Positions 8,209 through 16,077 of a stretch of 32,877 bases of DNA are shown here, piece after piece; position 1 is the stretch's first letter; every line of letters begins with the position of its first letter. Location of the stretch: NCBI GenBank assembly GCA_021732845.1, contig JAKFUF010000135.1, positions 1-32,877 of the forward strand, written 5' to 3'. The notes below the pieces were generated by a model that was not told where the DNA came from, made no database searches, and saw only the letters and a program-made list of their open reading frames with translations. The stretch is from Planctomycetaceae bacterium. GTDB lineage: Bacteria > Planctomycetota > Planctomycetia > Planctomycetales > Planctomycetaceae. Made by a program: the position numbers and the translations under genes.

Positions 8209-10050
8209 ATGCCCCAGTCCCCCCCATCGGGTGGCTACAAGCTGACTTACGAAGTCAACGGCGAGCACCGGGAATACCAAATGGTGGGCGACCGGGTCCG
8301 CATTGGTCGCGCGGAAGACTGCGACCTGATCATGCCCAAAGGTGGGGTTTCCCGCCGACATGCCATTTTGACGCTGGAAAATGGTGAGTGGTACCTGGCG
8401 GACAATGGCAGCACGAATGGAACTTTTTGCAACGGCGTCCGCATCACCAAAGAGCGGCTCCGTGATTCCGACCTGTTTGAACTGGGGTCGGTGAAGTTCA
8501 AGTTTCACAACCTGCGGCCGGTCGGACCCGTCACGCCCACCGCGGAAGACGCCGTCGAATTCGAAGGGGTGCAGTCCGTCAAGGGCAGCATTTTCATGGA
8601 TGAGCTGGAATCTCCCTCCGGTCGCCTGGCCGACATGGTGCGGGAAAAGCCCCAGCCGATCGATCAGGATGCGCCCTTCGGCCAGCGCGCGCCGCTGGGA
8701 CGTCCCGCAGCTCAAGAACTGCCCATCGGGCAGAGCCTGGGCGAAATGCAGATCCAGAAGATGATGAAGATGCCACTGGATGCTGCCGAATACGAACCCA
8801 GCATGATCGGCGGGGCCGAGAACAAGGACTGGCAGGCCCGCGGGCTGGGCAAGGGCGTGGAGATTTTCGCCCAGGTGGGTGAAGCCCTGCTGTCGACCGC
8901 CGACCTCACCGGAACTCTCGAAAGCATCCTGTCCCTGGCCTTCAAAAACGTCCCCGCCCAACGGGGAGTGATCTGCCTGTACGACGAAAAGACCACCCGG
9001 GTCACCCCCACGGTCTTCCGCTCGCCCGACAAGGATCCCAAGAAGAAGATCCGCATCAGCCGCACGGTGATCAGTTCGGCCCTGCAGTCCAAGCAGGCGG
9101 TGCTCGTCTCCGATGCCGGCAGCGACTCGCGGTTTTCCGAGGCCGCCAGCGTGATCTCCCTGGCGATCAACTCGGTCATGTGCGCCCCCCTGATCTGCAA
9201 GGGGAAGGTGCTGGGGCTGATCTACGTTGACACCAAAAGCCGCGTCAAACCGTTCGACGAACCGCATCTGGAAATTCTTACAGCACTGGCCCTGTTTTCC
9301 GCCGTGGCCCTTGAGCAGGCGCGGCTCAAGGAAGAGGTCGCCAAAGAACAGCGAATTCGTGCCAAACTTTCGCGCTATCACTCCCCCTCCGTTGTCGACC
9401 AGATCTGTGCGTCGGCGGCGCAGGGCACCGCGGCCGAAGAGATGCTCGCCGAGGAGCGCGAGGTGACCGTGCTGTTCGCCGATCTCTCAGGGTTCACCGC
9501 CGCCTCGGAAAAGCTCACGCCGCCCGACGTGGTCAAGATGCTCAACCGCCTGTTTGGAAAACTGGCGACGGCCGTGTTCGACTACCGGGGCACCCTCGAC
9601 AAGTTCATGGGCGACGGCATGCTCGCCTTCTTCGGCGCGCCGATCGATGCCGCCGACCACCAGGAGCGCGCCGTCCGCGCCGCCCTGATGATGCAGCAGT
9701 CCGTGGCCCTGCTGAATGCCGACATGCCCCCCGACCGGCACGTCCGTGTCCGCATCGGCATGAACAGCGGCCCGGCCGTTGTCGGCGAAATGGGAAGTCC
9801 AGAACGCCACGACTACACGGTCATTGGCGACACCGTCAACCTCGCCAGCCGCCTCGAGTCGTCCGTTGCCAAACCGGGCCAGATCGTCCTCGGCCCCACC
9901 CTGGGCGAGGCGGTCAAGCATGTCGTGAGCCTCGAACGGCTGCCCCCCGTGAAACTCAAGGGGAAAGAACTCCCCGTCGAACCGTGGCTCGTCCTCGGCC
10001 TGCGCGACATCAAAAACACCGAATCGTCACCGGGGCACGCGCTGCAGTGA
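8209..10050 (+). CDS. FHA-GAF-class III adenylyl cyclase signalling protein
   Basis: 613 residues, no signal peptide. An N-terminal FHA domain (about 10-100: RIGR 31-34, SRRH 48-51, NGSTNGT 66-72) would bind phosphothreonine partners. A linker of about 110 residues leads to a GAF domain (about 215-370), which senses a small molecule or redox state. The C-terminal class III nucleotide cyclase domain (about 415-575) appears complete: metal-binding Asp425 in FADLSGF and Asp469 in GDG, Lys465 suggesting ATP preference, then Asp541, Asn544 and Arg548 in IGDTVNLASRLES. It should make cAMP. The protein links Ser/Thr-kinase signalling, abundant in planctomycetes, to cyclic-nucleotide output. No cAMP receptor or kinase gene is nearby. 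The Shine-Dalgarno site is weak. Confidence 0.92.
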   Translation: MPQSPPSGGYKLTYEVNGEHREYQMVGDRVRIGRAEDCDLIMPKGGVSRRHAILTLENGEWYLADNGSTNGTFCNGVRITKERLRDSDLFELGSVKFKFHNLRPVGPVTPTAEDAVEFEGVQSVKGSIFMDELESPSGRLADMVREKPQPIDQDAPFGQRAPLGRPAAQELPIGQSLGEMQIQKMMKMPLDAAEYEPSMIGGAENKDWQARGLGKGVEIFAQVGEALLSTADLTGTLESILSLAFKNVPAQRGVICLYDEKTTRVTPTVFRSPDKDPKKKIRISRTVISSALQSKQAVLVSDAGSDSRFSEAASVISLAINSVMCAPLICKGKVLGLIYVDTKSRVKPFDEPHLEILTALALFSAVALEQARLKEEVAKEQRIRAKLSRYHSPSVVDQICASAAQGTAAEEMLAEEREVTVLFADLSGFTAASEKLTPPDVVKMLNRLFGKLATAVFDYRGTLDKFMGDGMLAFFGAPIDAADHQERAVRAALMMQQSVALLNADMPPDRHVRVRIGMNSGPAVVGEMGSPERHDYTVIGDTVNLASRLESSVAKPGQIVLGPTLGEAVKHVVSLERLPPVKLKGKELPVEPWLVLGLRDIKNTESSPGHALQ

Positions 10051-10080
10051 AGACACATCGAAAGTCCGCCGGCCGCCTCC

Positions 10081-10395
10081 ATGCACGACAACCCCCAAAT
10101 CACACCGCGGCCACCCGTCGCGCAGTCCGCTCGACGGATGTCCCGTTTGTCACTTGTCACTTGTTGTCTGTCATTCCTCCTGCACCTTCCCTCCCGCCTC
10201 CTCATCTTCCTCGTCCGCATCTACCAGTGGACGCTCAGCCCCTTTGTGGGCCGGCAGTGCCGGTTTCATCCCACCTGCAGCAACTACTTCATCCAGGCCG
10301 TGGAGAAGCATGGGGCGGTCAGCGGCAGTGTGCGGGGTGCCTGGCGGATACTGCGGTGCAATCCCTTTACATCGGGCGGATTTGACCCGCCCTGA
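10081..10395 (+). CDS. yidD: Membrane protein insertion efficiency factor YidD
   Basis: 104 residues if the first ATG is used. The last 70 are the YidD family body: amphipathic helix [16 protein letters not shown], then [26 protein letters not shown] and the ending [13 protein letters not shown]. The conserved cysteines and H-P-T-C-S-x-Y motif are intact. YidD lies at the inner face of the cytoplasmic membrane and helps YidC insert proteins. Most homologues are 70-90 residues, so initiation at the ATG at 10138 (85 residues) is equally plausible; neither start has a clear Shine-Dalgarno site. In many bacteria yidD sits between rnpA and yidC, but here it lies 30 bases after the cyclase gene, away from that cluster. 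Its last 29 bases overlap the opposing lipoprotein gene. Confidence 0.92.
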   Translation: MHDNPQITPRPPVAQSARRMSRLSLVTCCLSFLLHLPSRLLIFLVRIYQWTLSPFVGRQCRFHPTCSNYFIQAVEKHGAVSGSVRGAWRILRCNPFTSGGFDPP

Positions 10396-11410
10396 TCGTC
10401 ACCGGCAGATCCTGCTGGACCGCCTGGTCTGCCTGCAGGTCGAAGATCCGAATGCGGAAGGTGTACGCGCCTTCGCGGAGGCTGGGAACCTGCATCAGGT
10501 GCGACAGGAAGAAGTTCTTGCGGCGTTCGGGGGCGAGGTCGTTGGCGGTGCCCAAGGACTGCCGCACCAGCATCCGGTCGCCGGAATAGATCTCCAAGGT
10601 CGAGAGCGTCCGCGACCGCTGGCCGGCGTCCACGGAGCGGCTGCCGATCCCCTTGAGAGCCACATAGAGGACGACAGGCTGTCCGGCTGCCAGCGACTTC
10701 GCGTCGACTTCCGTCACATCGTCAAAGCCACGCACGGCGGAACACAATGTGGCTCGGGAGATCTCCAGCCGCTGAGCCACCGCTTCCGGCACCGCCTGGA
10801 GGACCGGCCGAGTCTCTGCCGCGGCAGGCTCCTTTGCCGCGGAGACATCTTCGGGCAGCGGCTCGCCGGTGGCCGAATCCATGGCCAGCCGCACGTCGAC
10901 AATCTCGACCGACTGGGAAAGGGTGACTGGCTGGGCAAAGGGCGAAACGGGAACCGAACCCAGATGACTCGGTGTCCACGAGGCGGTTTCGTTCCGCCAT
11001 GGTCCGCGGCGGGCGGTGTTGGGGCCGACGGCGCGGCGTGAGCCGCGCGGCGGCGCTGGCAATGGAGCCTGGGTCGGGTCGGAATCGTCCAGCGGCGCGG
11101 GGGCTTCCGGGACGGGCGTCAGCGGCGGCGCTGTCGGCAGTCCGTCCGGCGAGATGCCGGGGACTGCGGGAGAGTGCCCTGGGCCAATGTCGTTGGGCGT
11201 TTCGCGGAACGTCGGCAGGTCCGAATCATCCGGAGTCGTAAACGGCGAGACAGTGGTCTGCCGCTGGGTCGGAGGCGCGTAGGGCGGCGGCGGGGCCTCA
11301 GTGGGAGTGTCGTGTAGTGCCCGGTTGCCCGCGGTTTTGCAGCCACAGGCTCCGGTGGCGAGCACTCCGGCGACGATCAATCCAGCGGTTGTCCAGCGTG
11401 GCAAAAGCAT
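10367..11410 (-). CDS. Proline-rich predicted lipoprotein of unknown function
   Basis: 347 residues from the ATG at 11410, which has GGGAG seven bases upstream and opens a lipoprotein-type leader (hydrophobic residues 9-20; Cys22 or Cys24 as lipidation site in TGACGC). The longer frame to 11599 is less likely. Residues about 38-150 form a proline/threonine-rich disordered linker. The C-terminal 150 residues look like a folded all-beta domain ([51 protein letters not shown]), resembling an extracytoplasmic binding or structural domain, but I recognise no named family. The proline runs (four prolines in APPPPYAPP) are the sort that need EF-P. The 3' end overlaps yidD by 29 bases, tail to tail. 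Confidence 0.8.
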   Translation of the reverse strand: MLLPRWTTAGLIVAGVLATGACGCKTAGNRALHDTPTEAPPPPYAPPTQRQTTVSPFTTPDDSDLPTFRETPNDIGPGHSPAVPGISPDGLPTAPPLTPVPEAPAPLDDSDPTQAPLPAPPRGSRRAVGPNTARRGPWRNETASWTPSHLGSVPVSPFAQPVTLSQSVEIVDVRLAMDSATGEPLPEDVSAAKEPAAAETRPVLQAVPEAVAQRLEISRATLCSAVRGFDDVTEVDAKSLAAGQPVVLYVALKGIGSRSVDAGQRSRTLSTLEIYSGDRMLVRQSLGTANDLAPERRKNFFLSHLMQVPSLREGAYTFRIRIFDLQADQAVQQDLPVTIRAGQIRPM

Positions 11411-11919
11411 GCTCCAACTCCCAAGCGTACCGGCCCTCCATGCCAGATGAATGATCGCGCGAAATTCCTGACTGCGAAATTTCTGTTCCAGGCGCACAAA
11501 CTTAAAATCGACGGTTGTCCAGCCGGTCTGCTTCAGATCCGCGGGAAAACTCACCGATGAAAGCACCGAATGCGCAATTGACGCGGTTGAAGGATTCATC
11601 CCGTTCTGCCACAGGGCGGGATTGTGCGGAGATTAACCGTGCCAATATCCACCATCTCGGAGAATTCGGATCAGCCTCAGCGCGAGAGTGGTACACACCT
11701 TTTTCCGGCGATGCAAACGCGGGCCTGCCCGGTTGGCCGGTGGAGAGTCAAAGAGGGGGGGCTTTGTCTTTCATGGCACTGTGATCCTGTTTGAAAACAG
11801 CTCACGGCGAACGGCCAAAAGACGGAACCCACTACCACACTGGTAAAAAATGTGGTAGTGGGTTTCAAGACTCGATTGCCAGAAAATCGCAAATCGCTAT
11901 TTCTGAACAACTTACACAA
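11411..11919. other. Intergenic stretch between lipoprotein gene and tRNA-Pro
   Basis: No supportable gene. Short open frames on both strands overlap one another and give compositions without family resemblance. The one clear element is the perfect inverted repeat at 11826-11864, listed separately. The remainder should contain the promoter of the minus-strand lipoprotein gene, but no box pair stands out. Confidence 0.6.
11826..11864. repeat. Perfect 14-base inverted repeat downstream of tRNA-Pro
   Basis: AACCCACTACCACA at 11826-11839 is the exact reverse complement of 11851-11864, with an 11-base loop rich in A. It lies 55 bases beyond the 3' end of the minus-strand tRNA gene. There is no run of T after the stem on either strand, so it is not a textbook intrinsic terminator. 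It could stop transcription weakly, protect a 3' end, or be a target for a regulator. Confidence 0.6.
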
Positions 11920-11994
<75 letters not shown>

Positions 11995-12101
11995 AGAGGG
12001 CCGATGGTAGGTCACATGAACGGAGATTGCAAGCCTGATTTGTCGCTCGCTTTGCCGAGGTCACGCGCTGTTTTTGGCCGCTGCGGCGCGTGTGAGAGCG
12101 A

Positions 12102-12821
<720 letters not shown>

Positions 12822-13104
12822 CTCTTCGCTCCTTGAAAAAGGATCTGGAGTCACGGAATCGACACCCATTTGATCCTGCACGATTCCGGCACATCTGGCA
12901 GATCAGGCCATTCAGGATCTTCTAGCCTGCGCATTCTGGAAGTTCAATGGCCTCGGTACCGATCAAACCGCCGTGTCACTGGCCGTTGCTGCTTCAATTG
13001 AGCCATTCACACTTGTGACCATTGATTCACGCCGGTGGTTGATCGAACATGAACGGAAGCGGCACTTCAAGCATGCGTTCTGCGGCACCGGAGACCGTAC
13101 ATCC

Positions 13105-13536
13105 ATGACCATCTCTTCACGCACCCCTGAAGGTGTTCCCAACCGTTGCCCGGTCTGTGACCATGACTTTCGGATCGAGCCCTCGCTGCCCTCGGGTGAT
13201 GCTCCCTGTCCGGCCTGTGGCTCGCTGGTCTGGTTTGGCGTACCGCAGCCAGAGAGCACAGATGCACCGACGCCCGACGAAAATGTGCTGATACCACTGC
13301 GTGACTTTGTTGCGCTTCACGCGACTCAGTTGGCGGCCCGGTTTGAAACCAGTCGCGAAACTCTGCTCCAGATCCGGCAACTCGCGCAGGAGGGAGATTA
13401 CAAAGGTTCGGTGGCTCTGCTCAGGAGTTCCCAACAGACGGATCCGGCGAATGCCGCCACAGAGGAAGTTGAGCCACTGGATTTGAAGTCCCTGCGCCTG
13501 TTGATCGATTTCGTTGCCATGCCGGAGCCACGATGA
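13105..13536 (+). CDS. N-terminal zinc-ribbon protein, upstream copy of a tandem pair
   Basis: 143 residues. The ATG at 13105 is chosen because the first 45 residues match the neighbouring gene's first 45 with one change (Ile24 to Met); the open frame does continue upstream to a GTG at 12973. The module has Cys15, 18, 35 and 38 in a CPVC-16 residues-CPAC arrangement, a four-cysteine zinc ribbon ending in GSLVWFG. The rest (about 46-143) is mostly helical ([30 protein letters not shown]) and matches no family I know; it contains no acyl-carrier signature. Its stop overlaps the next start (ATGA), so the two genes are translationally coupled. It is the first of a plus-strand row zinc-ribbon, zinc-ribbon-ACP, earP, efp. 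Confidence 0.75.
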   Translation: MTISSRTPEGVPNRCPVCDHDFRIEPSLPSGDAPCPACGSLVWFGVPQPESTDAPTPDENVLIPLRDFVALHATQLAARFETSRETLLQIRQLAQEGDYKGSVALLRSSQQTDPANAATEEVEPLDLKSLRLLIDFVAMPEPR

Positions 13537-13850
13537 CCATCTCCTCACGGACCCCCGAAGGTGTTCCGAACCGCTGCCCGGTGTGCGACCACGACTTTCG
13601 GATGGAGCCTTCGCTGCCCTCGGGCGATGCGCCCTGCCCAGCATGTGGCTCACTTGTCTGGTTTGGAGACACACGCGAAATCGCACTGCCATTCATCGAC
13701 CCCGAGAAGGAATTGGATTCGCTGGAGATGGTGGAAGTGATGATGTCGCTCGAAGACAAGTTCAAGGTCGAGATTCCCGACGAAGACTACGAGAAGATCA
13801 AGACCGTCGGCGACATCAGGCGATATGTCGAAGAGCGGCGGCAGCGCTGA
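13533..13850 (+). CDS. Zinc-ribbon fused to a shortened acyl-carrier-protein-like domain
   Basis: 105 residues. Residues 1-45 are the same zinc ribbon as the preceding gene (Cys15, 18, 35, 38). Residues about 60-102 are strikingly like the back two-thirds of an acyl carrier protein: [19 protein letters not shown], then [21 protein letters not shown]. Ser63 in DSL aligns with the serine that carries 4'-phosphopantetheine. The first helix of a standard ACP appears to be missing: only about 15 residues separate the ribbon from DSL. It may bind a pantetheine-linked acyl group or be a carrier-like structural domain. GGAG sits five bases before the ATG, which overlaps the previous stop (ATGA). It is clearly not the main fatty-acid ACP. 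Confidence 0.85.
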   Translation: MTISSRTPEGVPNRCPVCDHDFRMEPSLPSGDAPCPACGSLVWFGDTREIALPFIDPEKELDSLEMVEVMMSLEDKFKVEIPDEDYEKIKTVGDIRRYVEERRQR

Positions 13851-13913
13851 TGTGATGCGTTCCGAGAATTCATTCAACGCCAACGATACCTCCCACGGTC
13901 ACACGGACAAAAG

Positions 13914-13946
13914 CAATCGAAAATCAAAAATCGAAAATCGAAAATG
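13914..13946 (+). repeat. 33-base CAATCGAAAATC repeat, copy A
   Basis: CAATCGAAAATC, then AAAA, then ATCGAAAATCGAAAATG. This is one of four copies of the same 33-base element in the window (others at 18759-18791, 24987-25019 and 25085-25117). Here it ends exactly on the ATG that would be taken as the earP start, in the same orientation as that gene. Confidence 0.85.
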
Positions 13947-15085
13947 CCCACTGGGCGCTGTTTTGCCGTGTCGTCGACAACTTTGGCGACATCGGCGTTT
14001 GCTGGCGGCTGGCACGGCAGTTGGCTGGTGAGCATGGCTTGAAGGTGCGGTTGTGGGTAGATCGGTTGACCACCTTCGCGACGCTCTGTCCCGACGTGAA
14101 TCCCAATGCCCAAACGCAGCGCATCGGCGACGTGGAAGTGTGTCACTGGCGGGACGATTTTCCGGATGTCCAACCATCAGACATTCCCGATGTTGTCATC
14201 GAAGCCTTCGCCTGCGAGCTGCCGGCCACATATGTCGCGGCCATGTCCCGGCGGGAGTTGCCTCCGAAGTGGATCAATCTCGAATACCTCAGTGCGGAGA
14301 GCTGGGTGGAGGGCTGCCACAAGCTGCCGTCGCCTACTTCGGGACTGCCGCTGACCAAACACTTCTTCTTCCCGGGCGTTACTCCGCTGACGGGAGGACT
14401 GATCCGCGAGCGCGGGCTGCTGGAAGCCCGCGCGGCTTTTGACGAGGCGGCGGCCGAAAGGTTCCTGGCATCGTTGGGAATTTCTCCACGGGCAGAGCAG
14501 GAGCTCTTCGTGTCACTGTTCTGTTATGAGAACCCGCAGTTACCCGCCCTGCTGCAATGCTGGGAGGAGGGAGGGGAACCACTCCGACTGCTGGTGACCG
14601 CCGGGGCTGCAGCGACTCAGGTCCAAGAATGGTTCGGACATCCCTTCGAAACTGGCACTTCAATGCAGCGGGGCAATCTCACTGCACACGCCCTGCCGTT
14701 TCTGTCGCACGACGACTACGACCGCCTGCTCTGGACCTGCGACATTAACTTTGTGCGGGGAGAAGATTCCTTTGTGCGGGCCCAATGGGCACAGCGGCCG
14801 TTTGTCTGGCAGATTTACCCGCAGGAAGACAACGCCCACCGGGTCAAACTGGAGGCGTTTCTGATTCGGTATCTCGAAGGATGCGACACGAAGGTGAGCC
14901 TCACGCAGTTCTGGAACGCCTGGAACACGCAATCAACTCCCTCCGCGGAGGCTCAGTCGGCGTGGCTCAGTCTCATGGCTGACCGCCAGAATCTCGACCG
15001 GCATGCCCGCGTCTGGGCAGGTCGGCTTGACCGGGCGGGCGATCTCGCCAACAATCTGGTTTGCTTCGCGCGTGAACTCCAATGA
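13944..15085 (+). CDS. earP: EF-P arginine rhamnosyltransferase EarP (start codon displaced by one base)
   Basis: EarP moves rhamnose from dTDP-L-rhamnose to the loop arginine of elongation factor P (a GT-B fold transferase, family GT104). The conserved reading frame contains ALFCRVVDNFGDIGVCWRLARQL near the start; the two aspartates of DNFGD are the family's catalytic pair. RGEDSFVRAQWAQRPFVWQIYPQ near the end carries the conserved glutamate. That frame is open from 13856 to the stop at 15085 but has no ATG, GTG or TTG before TTG 14021, which would remove the catalytic motif. The ATG at 13944 is one base out of frame: one more C in the CCC at 13947-13949 would give MPHWALFCRVVDNFG. So there is a deletion, a sequencing error or a non-standard start. 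efp follows 90 bases downstream. Confidence 0.85.
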
Positions 15086-15175
15086 CCTGCGCCGACGCTG
15101 CATTTCCCCTGTGTGGCATGTACGTTTCTTCGTGCCGCAGACAGGGCTAACCTTCAGTCCCATTGAAAGTGTGTC

Positions 15176-15748
15176 ATGAGCGTCAAGATTGCTGGCGAGC
15201 TTGTGTCAGGCAATGTTCTCATCGTCGATGGTCTGCCTGTCGTCGTGCTGACGGCCCAGTACAACAAGTCGGGTCGCAACGCGGCGGTCATCAAGGCGCG
15301 GATGAAGAACCTGATGACCAACCGCATCTCGGAGTCGGTGTTCAAGGCCGACGACAAGCTGGAAGGCGTGGTGCTCGACAAGAAGCCCTGCACCTATTCG
15401 TACTATGCCCCGCCGAAGCATGTGTTCGTCGACTCGGAATTCAACGAATACGAGATTGATTCCGAAGTCCTGGCTGACATCGAAAAGTTCCTGGCGCCGG
15501 ACATGACCGATGTCTGCGAAGTCACCTTCTATGAAGAACGCCCGATCTCGGTGACGCTGCCCCGGACCATCATCCGCGAGGTCGAGTACACCGAGCCGGT
15601 GGCCCGCGGCGACACGTCGGGCAAGATCACCAAGTCGGCGATTTTGGCGCACACCAAGCACGAACTGCAGGTCTCCGCCTTCGTCGAAATCGGCGACAAG
15701 ATCGAAATCGACACAGAATCCGGCGAGTTCAAGAAGCGCTGCACCTGA
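15176..15748 (+). CDS. efp: Elongation factor P, arginine-type (EarP substrate)
   Basis: 190 residues, the normal length, with three beta-barrel domains. EF-P binds between the ribosomal P and E sites and restores peptide-bond formation at polyproline stretches. The domain I tip loop reads YNKSGRNAAVIKARMKNL, with Arg34 where lysine-type EF-Ps have Lys34 (Arg32 in Pseudomonas and Shewanella numbering). The SGRNAAV context is that of EF-Ps modified by EarP, agreeing with the gene just upstream. Domains II and III look complete: VFKADDKLEGVVLDKKPCTYSYY, then EYTEPVARGDTSGKITKSA and the C-terminal GDKIEIDTESGEFKKR. The Shine-Dalgarno site is weak (GAAAG). It is probably cotranscribed with earP. 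Confidence 0.97.
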   Translation: MSVKIAGELVSGNVLIVDGLPVVVLTAQYNKSGRNAAVIKARMKNLMTNRISESVFKADDKLEGVVLDKKPCTYSYYAPPKHVFVDSEFNEYEIDSEVLADIEKFLAPDMTDVCEVTFYEERPISVTLPRTIIREVEYTEPVARGDTSGKITKSAILAHTKHELQVSAFVEIGDKIEIDTESGEFKKRCT

Positions 15749-15870
15749 TCGTTCTCGTGCTGCTCCGAGGCTCACAAAGCGGGCGTGCCGGTGACAATCG
15801 TCCATCGGCATGTCCGCTTTCGCGTTGATGAGGCATCCCCATTCGCAACCGGCCAGTACAGAGACCCAAC

Positions 15871-16044
15871 ATGCATGAAGAATTTGGCTCCTTCCGCGTG
15901 GCAACGTGGGCCGTGGTGATCCTGGCCGTGTCGATCTGCATTGGGTTCGGTGTCCTCATCGCTTGCATTCGCCATGAGGCTCAATCTACGAGGCGGCACA
16001 TGTTGGGGACTCTGACTGTCGCCGTGCCCCTCCAAAATGCGTAG
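15871..16044 (+). CDS. Possible small single-span membrane protein
   Basis: A 57-codon ATG-initiated frame in the otherwise empty 330 bases between efp and the LarA-like gene. The product has an acidic start (MHEEFGSFR), one strongly hydrophobic segment (about residues 10-31, WAVVILAVSICIGFGVLIA) and a short basic tail (RHEAQSTRRHM). The topology would be typical of small membrane proteins. No convincing Shine-Dalgarno site is visible and I recognise no homologue, so it could be chance. It is on the same strand as its neighbours and ends 33 bases before the next start. Confidence 0.4.
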   Translation: MHEEFGSFRVATWAVVILAVSICIGFGVLIACIRHEAQSTRRHMLGTLTVAVPLQNA

Positions 16045-16077
16045 AATCGGGTTCCCTCGATTCCTTCGGAGCCTCTC

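Noticed and set aside
8149-9381. A 410-codon minus-strand frame
   Set aside because: Antisense to the FHA-GAF-cyclase gene, which has complete domains and catalytic residues.
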